A stretch of DNA of 64,000 nucleotides from Ruegeria halocynthiae. GTDB lineage: Bacteria > Pseudomonadota > Alphaproteobacteria > Rhodobacterales > Rhodobacteraceae. Made by a program: the position numbers and the translations under genes. The DNA lies in the NCBI RefSeq assembly GCF_900106805.1, contig NZ_FNNP01000007.1:1-64000 (forward strand), in the 5' to 3' direction. Below, one piece after another: positions 34,572-43,616 of the stretch; within the stretch, counting starts at the first letter, position 1, and the number at the start of each line of letters is the position of its first letter. The notes below the pieces were generated by a model, which saw only the letters and a program-made list of their open reading frames with translations, was not told where the DNA came from and searched no databases.

Positions 34572-35324
34572 ATGGGAATGTCAAACAGAGACCGCATATG
34601 TGCCCTGCTTAAAAGCATTGAGACCGGCGACCCGGCTCCGGTATCAGTTGTGAACGAAGCCCGGTACATTCAGCATAATCCGCAGACTCATGAGGGCAGC
34701 GAGGGACTTGCGGCCTTGTTCAAACGTCTGTCTGAAACCTCACCTCGGGTGAATATAGTGCGCGCATTCGAAGACGGTGACTTTGTCTTCGCCCACACGG
34801 AATACGATTTTTCGCGCCGCAATATCGGCTTTGAGGTGTTCCGGTTTGAAGGCGGTCAGGCGGTGGAGCATTGGGACAATATCCAGAAACGAGAGGGACC
34901 GAATGATTCGGGCCATTGTATGGTCGACGGCCCAACAGAGATCCGCGATATTGAGAAAACTGAGGAGAACCGGAGCTTCGTCCGGTCTTTCGTTGAACAG
35001 GCGCTGATTGCCAAGGAACTGAGTCAGTTTGCTGCCTGTTTAGACGCGGCAACCTTTGTGGAGCACAGCCCCCGATTCACTGATGACCTGATGGCATTGC
35101 AGACCGCGTTATCTGATGCGGGGGGCGTGAACTATCGACATCTCCATCGTGTATTGGCCGAAGGGAACTTTGTGCTGACGGTGTGCGAAGGCGCGCTTAA
35201 GGGCCAACACAGCTCTTTCTATGATCTGTTCCGCGTAGCTGAAGGCAAGATCGTCGAACACTGGGATACGGTTGAGGCCATTGCCCCACGCAGTGCCTGG
35301 AAAAATGACAACGGCAAGTTCTGA
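34572..35324 (+). CDS. double NTF2/SnoaL-like domain protein
   Basis: A 250-aa protein made of two tandem NTF2-like cone folds of about 115 residues each. Both halves have the same pattern: ARYIQHNPQTHEG with FVFAHTEYDFSRRNIGFEVFRFEGGQAVEHWDNI in the first, and ATFVEHSPRF with FVLTVCEGALKGQHSSFYDLFRVAEGKIVEHWDTV in the second. Such domains form small-ligand pockets or act as polyketide cyclases or isomerases; nothing here fixes a reaction. The ATG at 34572 follows AAGGGGG. A LysR gene converges 7 nt away. Confidence 0.82.
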   Translation: MGMSNRDRICALLKSIETGDPAPVSVVNEARYIQHNPQTHEGSEGLAALFKRLSETSPRVNIVRAFEDGDFVFAHTEYDFSRRNIGFEVFRFEGGQAVEHWDNIQKREGPNDSGHCMVDGPTEIRDIEKTEENRSFVRSFVEQALIAKELSQFAACLDAATFVEHSPRFTDDLMALQTALSDAGGVNYRHLHRVLAEGNFVLTVCEGALKGQHSSFYDLFRVAEGKIVEHWDTVEAIAPRSAWKNDNGKF

Positions 35325-35331
35325 TGCGGGC

Positions 35332-36231
35332 CTAATGGCCAGCGTCTGCCTCAAGCTGGTCATTGATCCAATCCCGGAATGACCGCAACGGTTCGGGCAC
35401 AGATCGGTCGTTCGGCCAGACCAGATAGTAGCTGCCCAGGCTTATGCGCGGCCCGCCCCACGCCGAAACAAGCCGCCCGGTGCGCAGATCGTCCTGCACC
35501 AGATAAAATGGCAGCAGAGCCACGCCCAGCCCGTGGATTGTCGCCTGTATCATGGTTGAGAACTGGTCAAACAGCATTCCGCGCAGGCCTACAGCCGCGT
35601 GACCCTGCATCTCGAACCACCGCTCCCAGGCGTCGGGGCGCGACTCCAGGTGCAACAGCGGCGCAGAACTCAGCGCGTCCAGATTGGCGAAACCGGTGGT
35701 CGCAAGGGTTGGGGCGCAGACCGGCAGGACCTCTTCCCGCATGAGGGGCAGATAGTAGACACCCGCCCAATCCTGTTGACCGAAATGGATGGCACCATCA
35801 AAGGGTTCCAAATTGAAATCAAACGGTTTGAGCCGGGTGCCCAGATTGACCGTGACTTCTGGGTGACGCCGGGCAAAGTCCTGTAAGCGAGGTGCAAGCC
35901 AATGCATCCCGAACGCGGGAAGGATTGACAGGTTAAGCGACCCACCCGCCGGGTTTGCTTTGAGTTTCAATGCCGCTTGAGCCAGTTCCTGCACCGCAGA
36001 CCTTGCGATTTGCACATAGTCTTTGGCCGCAGGCGTCAGGTGCAACCGCATCTGGCTTCGCTCGATCAGCTGAACCCCAAGTTGGTCTTCCATCGTCTTC
36101 AATTGGCGGCTGATTGCACTTTGGGTCAAGGACAATTCGGCAGCCGCGGCCGAAGCGCTTCCCAACCGGTCCACAGCCTCAAGCGCAAGCAGGGACGAGA
36201 TCGAAGGTAAAAACCGTCGAGGCGCAATCAT
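35332..36231 (-). CDS. LysR-family regulator (GcvA-like)
   Basis: A 299-aa regulator with an N-terminal winged helix (LPSISSLLALEAVDRLGSASAAAAELSLTQSAISRQLKTME) and a substrate-binding domain. It is divergent from the E1/acyltransferase/oxidase operon across about 217 nt and is its most likely regulator. The ATG at 36231 has GAGG at 8 nt; an ATG 5 codons upstream is less well placed. A GGCGGG/CCCGCC hairpin at 36384-36400 lies in the shared promoter region. Confidence 0.88.
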   Translation of the reverse strand: MIAPRRFLPSISSLLALEAVDRLGSASAAAAELSLTQSAISRQLKTMEDQLGVQLIERSQMRLHLTPAAKDYVQIARSAVQELAQAALKLKANPAGGSLNLSILPAFGMHWLAPRLQDFARRHPEVTVNLGTRLKPFDFNLEPFDGAIHFGQQDWAGVYYLPLMREEVLPVCAPTLATTGFANLDALSSAPLLHLESRPDAWERWFEMQGHAAVGLRGMLFDQFSTMIQATIHGLGVALLPFYLVQDDLRTGRLVSAWGGPRISLGSYYLVWPNDRSVPEPLRSFRDWINDQLEADAGH

Positions 36232-36448
36232 ATAACAAATCCTCATACCTTATGAATGCAATAACACTGGTTTTTTCCAACCGCCAGCGCGATGACTGTT
36301 GGATCGCATCGCTTAGGTGACTGACTGCGCGCCCACGCATCTGCGATCTTGAAATTCACGCCTGAGCGCGGGACTAATCAACCGGCGGGTCAAGCCCGCC
36401 CAGAAGCCAGCCAAGGCCGATGATACAAACCAGACAAAAGCGAGAGCC

Positions 36449-38641
36449 ATGGACCGCGCCCAGATTGTACATGAGAACTTCCTGACCCGCGTCGCAGATC
36501 GCAACCTTCCTGACGGTCCACCGCCGCGCCCGGGATTGAGCGATTTGGATGCTGTTTCGCTGTTCCGGTCGCAGGTTCTCAGCCGGGCTTTGGATCGGAC
36601 CAGTCGGGCAATGCAAAAGGCCGGGCAGGGGTTCTACACCATCGGCTCGTCCGGGCACGAAGGCATGGCCGCCGTCGCGCAGGCATTGCGCCCGACCGAT
36701 ATTGCATTCCTGCATTACCGGGATGCGGCGTTCCAGATTGCCCGGGCCGAACAGGTTCCCGGCCAGCAGATCACGTGGGATATGCTGCTGAGCTTCGCGT
36801 GTTCGAAAGACGACCCGACCTCGGGCGGGCGGCATAAAGTGCTTGGGTCAAAGGCGCTGATGATCCCCCCGCAGACTTCGACCATTGCCAGCCATTTACC
36901 CAAGGCGGTGGGAGCGGCCTATGCGCTTGGGGCCGCGCGCCGTCATGCGCCTGAACATCTTGTGTTGCCAGAAGACGGGATTGCGATGTGCTCGTTCGGG
37001 GACGCTTCGGCGAATCATTCTACTGCGCAGGGGGCGATCAACACTGCGGGTTGGACCAGTGTGCAATCGACGCCTTTGCCTTTGCTGTTCGTGTGCGAAG
37101 ATAACGGCATCGGCATCTCGGTCAAAACGCCCAAGGGCTGGATCCAGGCATCGATGGAGCATCGTCCGGGGATCAAGTATTTTCAGGCCAACGGGTTGGA
37201 TATCTATGAAACCTTTGCCGTTGCGACAGAGGCCGCTGAGTATGTCCGCAAACGCCGGAAGCCCGCCTTCCTGCATCTGAAAACCGTTCGTCTGTATGGG
37301 CATGCCGGGGCGGATGTGCCGACGACCTATTTGCCGAAATCCGAGGTTGAGGCGGATGAGGCCAACGATCCGCTGTTGCATTCAGTGCGCCTGCTGGATC
37401 AGGCGGGGGCGTTGTCGCCGGATCAGGCATTGTCCATCTATCGCGACACCTGTGCCCGCACGGATCGCGTGGCCGCTGATGCAGTAACGCGCCCGCATTT
37501 GGTCACTGCGTCCGAGGTGATGACCAGTCTGATCCCGCCCAAGCGCGTCTGTAAACCCACCAATGGTCCCAGTGCCGAGGCGCGCGCCAAAGCCTTTGGC
37601 GGTGATATGCGTGTGATGGCTGAGCCGCAACCGATGAGCCGTCTGATCAACTGGGCGCTGACCGACCTGATGCTGGAACATACTGAACTCGTCTGCATGG
37701 GCGAAGACGTTGGTCGCAAGGGCGGCGTCTATGGCGTGACGCAGAAATTGCAGCAGCGCTTTGGCCCGGACCGAGTGATTGACACGCTGCTGGATGAGCA
37801 ATCCATACTCGGGCTTGCCATCGGCATGGGTCACAACGGTTTCATCCCGATCCCCGAAATCCAGTTTTTGGCCTATCTGCACAACGCCGAGGACCAGATA
37901 CGGGGTGAGGCTGCCACGCTACCTTTCTTCTCGAACGGTCAGTATTCGAACCCGATGGTTCTGAGGATCGCCGGATTGGGATATCAAAAAGGGTTCGGGG
38001 GGCATTTCCACAACGACAACTCATTGGCCGTGCTGCGTGATATACCCGGTGTGATCATCGCCTGCCCGTCTAACGGGGCCGATGCGGCGCGGATGCTGCG
38101 CGAATGCGTGCGACTGGCCCGTGAAGAGCAGCGCGTCGTGGTGTTTCTTGAACCAATCGCGCTCTATCCGATGCGCGATCTTCACGGGGCGCAGGATGGA
38201 AGCTGGATGACCACCTATCCGCCTCTGGACCAGAAGATCGCGCTGGGCGAGGTTGGGGTGCATGGCGACGGAACAGATCTGGCCATCGTAACCTATGGCA
38301 ACGGGCATTACCTTTCACATCAGTCCTTGCCTGAACTTGAAGCAGCGGGATTGAAAACCCGGATCATCGATCTGCGTTGGCTGGCTCCGTTGCCAACCGA
38401 GGCCTTGCGCGAAGCCACCAAAACATGCGCGCATGTTTTGGTCGTTGACGAATGTCGTCGGACCGGCAGTCAATCCGAGGCGCTGATGACTTTCTTCGTC
38501 GAAGAAAGTCCCGCCACGCCGACCGCCCGTGTTGTGGCCGAAGATTGCTTTATCGCGACTGGTCCGGCCTATGCCGCACCTCTCCCATCGAAAGACAGAA
38601 TAGTTTCTGCGGCGCTGACCCTTACCGGAGCAAAATCATGA
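36449..38641 (+). CDS. fused alpha-beta 2-oxoacid dehydrogenase E1-like protein
   Basis: A 730-aa thiamine diphosphate enzyme in which the alpha (about residues 35-340) and beta (about 395-730) subunits of a branched-chain-type E1 are one chain. The TPP motif is GDASANHSTAQGAIN ending in FVCEDN; the beta half has GEDVGRKGGVYGVTQKLQQRFG and the C-terminal VVDECRRTGSQSEALM. E1 decarboxylates a 2-oxo acid and normally passes the acyl group to lipoyl-E2, but no E2 or E3 gene is nearby. Its stop overlaps the start of an acyltransferase gene, which may take the acyl group instead (inference). Confidence 0.88.
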   Translation: MDRAQIVHENFLTRVADRNLPDGPPPRPGLSDLDAVSLFRSQVLSRALDRTSRAMQKAGQGFYTIGSSGHEGMAAVAQALRPTDIAFLHYRDAAFQIARAEQVPGQQITWDMLLSFACSKDDPTSGGRHKVLGSKALMIPPQTSTIASHLPKAVGAAYALGAARRHAPEHLVLPEDGIAMCSFGDASANHSTAQGAINTAGWTSVQSTPLPLLFVCEDNGIGISVKTPKGWIQASMEHRPGIKYFQANGLDIYETFAVATEAAEYVRKRRKPAFLHLKTVRLYGHAGADVPTTYLPKSEVEADEANDPLLHSVRLLDQAGALSPDQALSIYRDTCARTDRVAADAVTRPHLVTASEVMTSLIPPKRVCKPTNGPSAEARAKAFGGDMRVMAEPQPMSRLINWALTDLMLEHTELVCMGEDVGRKGGVYGVTQKLQQRFGPDRVIDTLLDEQSILGLAIGMGHNGFIPIPEIQFLAYLHNAEDQIRGEAATLPFFSNGQYSNPMVLRIAGLGYQKGFGGHFHNDNSLAVLRDIPGVIIACPSNGADAARMLRECVRLAREEQRVVVFLEPIALYPMRDLHGAQDGSWMTTYPPLDQKIALGEVGVHGDGTDLAIVTYGNGHYLSHQSLPELEAAGLKTRIIDLRWLAPLPTEALREATKTCAHVLVVDECRRTGSQSEALMTFFVEESPATPTARVVAEDCFIATGPAYAAPLPSKDRIVSAALTLTGAKS

Positions 38642-39672
38642 CCCGTACCGCTGTTTTGATTTGCCCGGGTCGGGGCACATATAACAAGCCCGAGCTTGGC
38701 TATCTGCATCACCACCACACAGAGCGAATGGACCTGTTTCGTAGCTTCGATGCCATCCGTGCCGAGGCTGGGCAGGATGCAATCACGGCGCTTGACGGGG
38801 CCAGTCGCTATGGCGTTGGCAAATACTCGCGCGGGGATGTGGCCTCACCCCTGATCTATTCAGCATCGTTGGCAGATGCGCAGGCGCTGGCCGAAGATAT
38901 CGAAGTCGTCGCAGTCACGGGCAATTCGATGGGATGGTACATCGCATTGGCCGCCGCAGGGGCACTAACACCCGAGAACGGCTTTCGCGTGGTCAATACA
39001 ATGGGCACTTTGATGCAGCAGCATCTGATCGGCGGCCAACTGGTATACCCTTTCGTCGGCGACCTGTGGAAGAATGATCCGGCACGAAAGGCCGACCTGT
39101 TGGGCGAGGTCGCGCGGATTAACGAATTGAACTACCATACGCTGGCGCTTTCGATAGATCTTGGCGGAATGTTGGTGCTTGCGGGGGATGAGGCCGGACT
39201 GCAGGCGTTTGAGGCCACCCATCCTGTTGTGCAGGACCGGTTTCCGCTGCGGCTGGCCAATCACGCCGCCTTTCACACCGCGATGCAGGCCCCTGTGGCC
39301 GCAGAAGGCCGGGCGCGACTGGGGTCTGATCTTTTCAGTCAACCCAGGCATCCGATGATCGACGGTCGTGGTAAGATCTGGTGGCCCGGCGCGACGGATA
39401 CCGAGGCGCTATGGGAATATACTCTTGGGCATCAGGTGACCGCGCCCTATGACTTTACCCACGCCATTCAGACCGCTGCGCGTGAATTTGCCCCAGACCT
39501 GTTCATCGTCACCGGTCCGGGTGCTACGCTGGGCGGCGCGGTCGCGCAATCTCTGGTACTTGGGGGCTGGCGGGGGATGACGGACAAGGCGTCGTTCCAG
39601 ACGCAGCAGGAAGCGGACCCGTTTCTGGTCGCCATGGGACGGGCAGATCAACGGGCCCTTGCAACCGGATGA
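38638..39672 (+). CDS. FabD-like acyltransferase without the malonate-binding Arg
   Basis: A 344-aa acyltransferase of the malonyl-CoA:ACP transacylase fold. The nucleophile is Ser97 in TGNSMGW and the catalytic His is His213 in HAAFHTAM. In FabD the motif R-G-x-x-M-Q supplies the Arg that pairs with the malonyl carboxylate; here it reads Met122-Gly-Thr-Leu-Met-Gln, so the acyl group is probably uncharged. The start overlaps the E1 stop as ATGA; the longer open frame upstream only shadows E1. The acceptor (ACP, CoA or another carrier) is unknown, and no acp gene lies nearby. Confidence 0.78.
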   Translation: MTRTAVLICPGRGTYNKPELGYLHHHHTERMDLFRSFDAIRAEAGQDAITALDGASRYGVGKYSRGDVASPLIYSASLADAQALAEDIEVVAVTGNSMGWYIALAAAGALTPENGFRVVNTMGTLMQQHLIGGQLVYPFVGDLWKNDPARKADLLGEVARINELNYHTLALSIDLGGMLVLAGDEAGLQAFEATHPVVQDRFPLRLANHAAFHTAMQAPVAAEGRARLGSDLFSQPRHPMIDGRGKIWWPGATDTEALWEYTLGHQVTAPYDFTHAIQTAAREFAPDLFIVTGPGATLGGAVAQSLVLGGWRGMTDKASFQTQQEADPFLVAMGRADQRALATG

Positions 39673-39713
39673 CGCCGGTCCGATGATCTGCGAGATTCTG
39701 GCAGGGTTCTGGT

Positions 39714-40985
39714 ATGCGTGATTATGATCAATCATTATGGCTGCAAACTAGTCGCGAGCGTGTTGCCGCGCAGACGCTTTCTGGTGATCTGACCGTTGAT
39801 CTTGCGGTTATCGGTGGCGGGTACACCGGATGTTCTGCCGCCCTGGCGGCAGCACAATCGGGGGCGTCTGTCTGCCTGCTTGAGGCGCACCAGATCGGCC
39901 ATGGTGGATCCGGGCGGAATGTGGGGCTGGTCAATGCCGGGCTCTGGCTTCCGCCAGACGAGATACGGTTGCATCTGGGGCAGGCGGTGGGTGACCGGCT
40001 GATTGCTCTATTGGCCAAGGCGCCTTCCGAAGTGTTTGAGTTGATTGATGCGCACGGGATCGCATGCGAGCCGGTCAGGAAAGGCACGTTGCACTGTGCG
40101 CATTCGGCCTCGGGCTATGGGGATTTGTGTACGCGCCATGCACAGCTGAGTACATCCGGTGCACCGGTCGAACTGCTTGACGCCACTACATCGCGCCAAC
40201 GCACGGGCAGCCCCGCCGTCCATGGAGCGTTGTTTGATCCGCGCGCGGGCACGATTCAGCCGCTGGCCTATGCGGTGGGTCTGGCCTGCGCCGCGCAGGA
40301 CGCGGGCGCGCAGATTTGCATTCAAAGCCCGGTCCGATCCTTGCGCAAGGATAACGAGGGATGGGTTTTGCGCGTAAATGGCGGAACCGTACGCGCCAAA
40401 TCGGTCATTCAAGCGACCAACGCCTATCATCAAGATATCGCCATTACTGCGCCTGACTATGTGCCGGTCTATTACTTCCAATACGCCACCGCACCGCTGT
40501 CACATAATCTTCGGGCCAGCATATTGCCCCAAGGCGAGGGCTGCTGGGATACCGGCTTGATCATGACGTCGTTCCGACTGGATCAGGAGGGCCGCTTCAT
40601 TGTTGGCGGCATGGGGAACCTAAGCCACGCCGGTGGCTTCGCCCACAAGGCCTGGGTCAGGCGCAAGCTGGCGACGTTGTATCCACAGCTTGCAGATCAG
40701 CCACTGATCGAAGGTTGGCACGGACGGATTGCGATGACATCGGACCATATTCCCAAGATCACGCAGATTGGTCCAAATGCGCTAGCCGCGCATGGGTTTT
40801 CCGGGCGTGGGATTGGGCCGGGAACCGTGTTCGGGCGTCTGATGGCCGAAAGCCTGCTGAACGGTGATCCATCTCTGCTTCCCGTGCCTCCGGTGCCAGA
40901 GTACAGCGAAAATTGGACCGGCCTGCGCCACGTCTTTTTCGAGACGGGCGCAGCGCTGACGCATTTCATCAAGGCACGTTTCTGA
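39714..40985 (+). CDS. FAD-dependent amine / D-amino acid oxidase (DAO family)
   Basis: A 423-aa flavoprotein with an N-terminal dinucleotide-binding motif DLAVIGGGYTGCSAALAAAQSG, the DAO-family GHGGSGRNVGLVNAG loop, and a C-terminal FSGRGIGPGTVFGRLMAE segment that closes the FAD site. Members oxidise secondary or primary amines such as sarcosine, gamma-glutamylputrescine or D-amino acids and release an aldehyde or keto acid. It is 41 nt after the acyltransferase gene and so probably in the same operon, where it could generate the 2-oxo acid for the E1 protein (inference). Confidence 0.87.
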   Translation: MRDYDQSLWLQTSRERVAAQTLSGDLTVDLAVIGGGYTGCSAALAAAQSGASVCLLEAHQIGHGGSGRNVGLVNAGLWLPPDEIRLHLGQAVGDRLIALLAKAPSEVFELIDAHGIACEPVRKGTLHCAHSASGYGDLCTRHAQLSTSGAPVELLDATTSRQRTGSPAVHGALFDPRAGTIQPLAYAVGLACAAQDAGAQICIQSPVRSLRKDNEGWVLRVNGGTVRAKSVIQATNAYHQDIAITAPDYVPVYYFQYATAPLSHNLRASILPQGEGCWDTGLIMTSFRLDQEGRFIVGGMGNLSHAGGFAHKAWVRRKLATLYPQLADQPLIEGWHGRIAMTSDHIPKITQIGPNALAAHGFSGRGIGPGTVFGRLMAESLLNGDPSLLPVPPVPEYSENWTGLRHVFFETGAALTHFIKARF

Positions 40986-40987
40986 CA

Positions 40988-41689
40988 CTAAACAGAGCGT
41001 GTGATGCCGCCATCCACACGAATGTTTTGACCGGTGATGTAACCTCCGCCCTCAGACGCGAGCATGGCCACGACCGAGGCAATTTCATCATAGCTGCGCC
41101 CATAGCGGCCCAGCGGGATGCGGGCACGGAATTCCTCTTTCTCGGGCAGGCTGTCGATGAAACCGGGCAACACGTTGTTCATGCGGATATTGTCGGCCGC
41201 ATAATTATCCGAGAACAGTTTGGTGAATGCCGCCAGCCCAGCGCGAAAGACGCCTGAGGTGGGGAAAACAGGATCGGGTTCAAACGCGGCAAAGGTCGAG
41301 ATGTTGATGATCGAACCGCCGCCTTGCTTTTGCATGATTGGGGTCACCAGTCGAGTGGGGCGCACCGCATTCATGAAATAAACATCCATGCCAGTGTGCC
41401 AGTCCTCATCCGTCAGTTCCAGTACCGGCGCGCGCGGACCATGCCCTGCGGAATTGACCAGCACATCGACGCGCCCCCAATGGGACATTGCGGCGTCGAC
41501 CAAATTCTGCAGATCATCATTTGACTGGTTCGACCCGGTGATGCCGACACCGCCCAGCTCTTGCGCCAAGGCCTCTCCCTTGCCCGAGGACGAGAGAATG
41601 CTGACCTTGAACCCATCTGCGGCCAGCCTTTTGGCAGAGTCTGCGCCCATGCCGCTTCCGCCAGCCGTGATCAAAGCTACTTTTGTCAT
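40988..41689 (-). CDS. short-chain dehydrogenase/reductase
   Basis: A 233-aa Rossmann-fold oxidoreductase with a nucleotide-binding motif (TAGGSGMGADSAKRLA), NSAG, and the C-terminal GGGYITGQNIRVDGG. The usual YxxxK pair is not kept: the site after the Ser strand reads FPTSGVFRAGLAAFTK, so Tyr and Lys appear to be Phe and Ala or Gly. It may therefore be inactive or use another mechanism. The ATG at 41689 gives the normal N-terminus. It is divergent from a LysR gene 106 nt away and convergent with the DAO gene. Confidence 0.85.
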   Translation of the reverse strand: MTKVALITAGGSGMGADSAKRLAADGFKVSILSSSGKGEALAQELGGVGITGSNQSNDDLQNLVDAAMSHWGRVDVLVNSAGHGPRAPVLELTDEDWHTGMDVYFMNAVRPTRLVTPIMQKQGGGSIINISTFAAFEPDPVFPTSGVFRAGLAAFTKLFSDNYAADNIRMNNVLPGFIDSLPEKEEFRARIPLGRYGRSYDEIASVVAMLASEGGGYITGQNIRVDGGITRSV

Positions 41690-41714
41690 CTTTTTTGCTC
41701 CAATGCGTTGTCTG

Positions 41715-41785
41715 TAACCAAAATGGGTGTCTTTGGTTAAATTGACCAATCAGTTCTGCTGCGTTAAATATGTAGAAAATCTACA
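41715..41785. promoter_or_regulatory. LysR-type operator region between SDR and LysR genes
   Basis: Two perfect inverted repeats: TAACCAAA-N9-TTTGGTTA (41715-41739) and TGTAGA-AAA-TCTACA (41771-41785). The stretch TTGGT-N7-ACCAA overlapping the first is a T-N11-A-like LysR box. The position in a divergent promoter suits autoregulation plus control of the SDR gene. Confidence 0.6.
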
Positions 41786-41795
41786 GTCTGGTCTT

Positions 41796-42647
41796 ATGAC
41801 AGCACTCCCACCCCTCAACGCTCTGCGCGCCTTCGAAGCGTCCGCCCGGCATCTAAACTTTCGTTTGGCCGCGGAAGAGTTGGGCGTCACCCAAGGCGCC
41901 GTTGCCCAACAGGTAAGGGGGCTTGAAGCCCGATTGGGGGCTGGCCTGTTCGAACGTTTACCCCGTGGATTGCGCCTGACCGAAGCGGGGCGCAGGTTCC
42001 ACGCACCCTTACGGCGGGCCTTTCGTCTGATCGAAGAGGCTGTGGATGACCTGTCGGGTCAACGCCAGATCACCATCTCTGTCACGCCCAGTTTTGCCTC
42101 GAAATGGTTGGTGCCGCGCCTGAATGGATTTATGTCCAGCTATCCCGATGTTTCGGTGCAGGTCGATGCGGGTGAACGGCTGGCCAATTTCCAGTCGGAC
42201 GGGATTGATATTGCCGTGCGGCAGAGCCGTGCACCAATTGCACCGGATTTGATTGCGACACCGCTGTTTTCTACTGAGTTCGTTGTGGTGTGTAGCCCGG
42301 AACTGGCTGCAGAGATTACAGTACCAGCGGACTTGATGAAACACGTATTGCTTAGTGACTCGCACGGGCTGTGGCCGCTGTTTCTTGAGCGGGCAGGGGT
42401 CGAAGGTCGCCCTCGGATGATGAGCTTCAGCCAGACGAGCCTGGCGATAGACGCGGCAATCTCTGGTCAGGGCTTTGCCTTGGCGAATGCGCCGCTAGTC
42501 TCGTCGGAACTGGCTGCGGGGCGGCTGGTGCAACCCCTGTCCGAAGTGCTGATCGACGATCTGAGCTTCTTCATCGTCACCCCAAAGAAACCACGCCAGC
42601 CGGAACTGGTGAAACAGATGCGCGATTGGCTGTTATCTCAGGTTTGA
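41796..42647 (+). CDS. LysR-family regulator (GcvA-like)
   Basis: A 283-aa regulator with the GcvA-type N-terminus (LPPLNALRAFEASARHLNFRLAAEELGVTQGAVAQQVRGLE) and a periplasmic-binding-like effector domain. It is divergent from the SDR gene and probably controls it. I chose the ATG at 41796; the open frame continues 23 codons upstream through the operator repeats, so that extension is not coding. Its 3' end overlaps the converging LysR gene by 10 nt. Confidence 0.9.
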   Translation: MTALPPLNALRAFEASARHLNFRLAAEELGVTQGAVAQQVRGLEARLGAGLFERLPRGLRLTEAGRRFHAPLRRAFRLIEEAVDDLSGQRQITISVTPSFASKWLVPRLNGFMSSYPDVSVQVDAGERLANFQSDGIDIAVRQSRAPIAPDLIATPLFSTEFVVVCSPELAAEITVPADLMKHVLLSDSHGLWPLFLERAGVEGRPRMMSFSQTSLAIDAAISGQGFALANAPLVSSELAAGRLVQPLSEVLIDDLSFFIVTPKKPRQPELVKQMRDWLLSQV

Positions 42648-43540
42648 AGCATTGTTGCGATGGTTTCGATCCGCCTGCGCAGCCAGCGATGGGCTGGGTC
42701 ATTGGTCGATCGCTGATGCCAGACCATGTAGATCGTCACGGGATCACTGGCAAATGGCAGCGGTGCACAATCCAGACTTGCCAGCGGGCCCAGTTTCATC
42801 AGCGCCGTGTCGGTCGAGATCAGAGTGCTGCCTTTCACGAACGGCGGGATTGCGTTGAAATGGGGCAGGGTCACGATCGGTGCTCGGATTTGGCTTTGAT
42901 CCACCCCGCGCATAACCGCACGTGCATTGCGCCCATCGGCAAAGCGCACTTCGACATGATCACTGTCGCAATAAGCCTGCCAATCCTGCGGAGGATCCCG
43001 GTGTGCGGCGTCGTAAAACACCATCAGCGGACTGGTCACCAGTCGTTTCTGAAATATGTCTGGTCCATCCGGAGGCAGTGGGGTCAGCATCAACTGGCAC
43101 CGGTCGCTCCGCAGCAGATCCGGGTCAGGTACACCCGAGGGGATGAATTCCAGTTGCAACCGAATATCTTCAGCCCGGGCCTCCCGCAGCAGGTCGGGAA
43201 AGATCAACTCACGCGGCATGTCATTGGTGGCGATCTGGATGTCCATCCGTTCAGACAACGGATTAAATGGCCGCTCTTCAGTAAGGGCCCGCATATTATC
43301 CAGCACCTGCTGAACTGGTTCTTTGAGTGACAGCGCGCGCTCTGTTGGGGTCAGCCCTTGACCTGATCGTACGAACAGCGGGTCTCCTAGTATCTGCCGC
43401 AATTTTCCCAGGGTATGGCTGATGGCCGATTGCGTCACGCCTAGTCGATCGGCGGCTTTTGAGACTGAACTTTCCTCTAGTATCGTCAGAAAGATGCGCA
43501 GGACTTTACCGTCCAATTCCATAAAATCAATTTTACTCAT
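42638..43540 (-). CDS. LysR-family regulator, divergent from the dehalogenase gene
   Basis: A 300-aa regulator with a LysR winged helix (VLRIFLTILEESSVSKAADRLGVTQSAISHTLGKL) and NodD/PbpR-type effector domain. It lies 76 nt from the reductive dehalogenase start, facing away, so it is the likely activator responding to a halogenated aromatic ligand (inference). The intergenic region holds a palindrome at 43554-43563. Confidence 0.9.
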   Translation of the reverse strand: MSKIDFMELDGKVLRIFLTILEESSVSKAADRLGVTQSAISHTLGKLRQILGDPLFVRSGQGLTPTERALSLKEPVQQVLDNMRALTEERPFNPLSERMDIQIATNDMPRELIFPDLLREARAEDIRLQLEFIPSGVPDPDLLRSDRCQLMLTPLPPDGPDIFQKRLVTSPLMVFYDAAHRDPPQDWQAYCDSDHVEVRFADGRNARAVMRGVDQSQIRAPIVTLPHFNAIPPFVKGSTLISTDTALMKLGPLASLDCAPLPFASDPVTIYMVWHQRSTNDPAHRWLRRRIETIATMLQT

Positions 43541-43553
43541 ACCATCTATGATT

Positions 43554-43563
43554 ATTCATGAAT
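43554..43563. promoter_or_regulatory. palindrome in the lysR-rdhA promoter region
   Basis: ATTCATGAAT, a 10-bp self-complementary sequence in the 76-nt divergent gap, within an AT-rich stretch (TATGATTATTCATGAA) matching a T-N11-A spacing. Candidate LysR site only. Confidence 0.4.
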
Positions 43564-43616
43564 GGATTTGGTGTCTATGCCGGGGTAGGGGGTAGGCAGC
43601 AAGCAGGAGGCGCGCA

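Noticed and set aside
38452..38637. 62-codon extension of the acyltransferase
   Set aside because: It lies inside the E1 gene in another frame; the ATGA overlap at 38638 gives the natural start.
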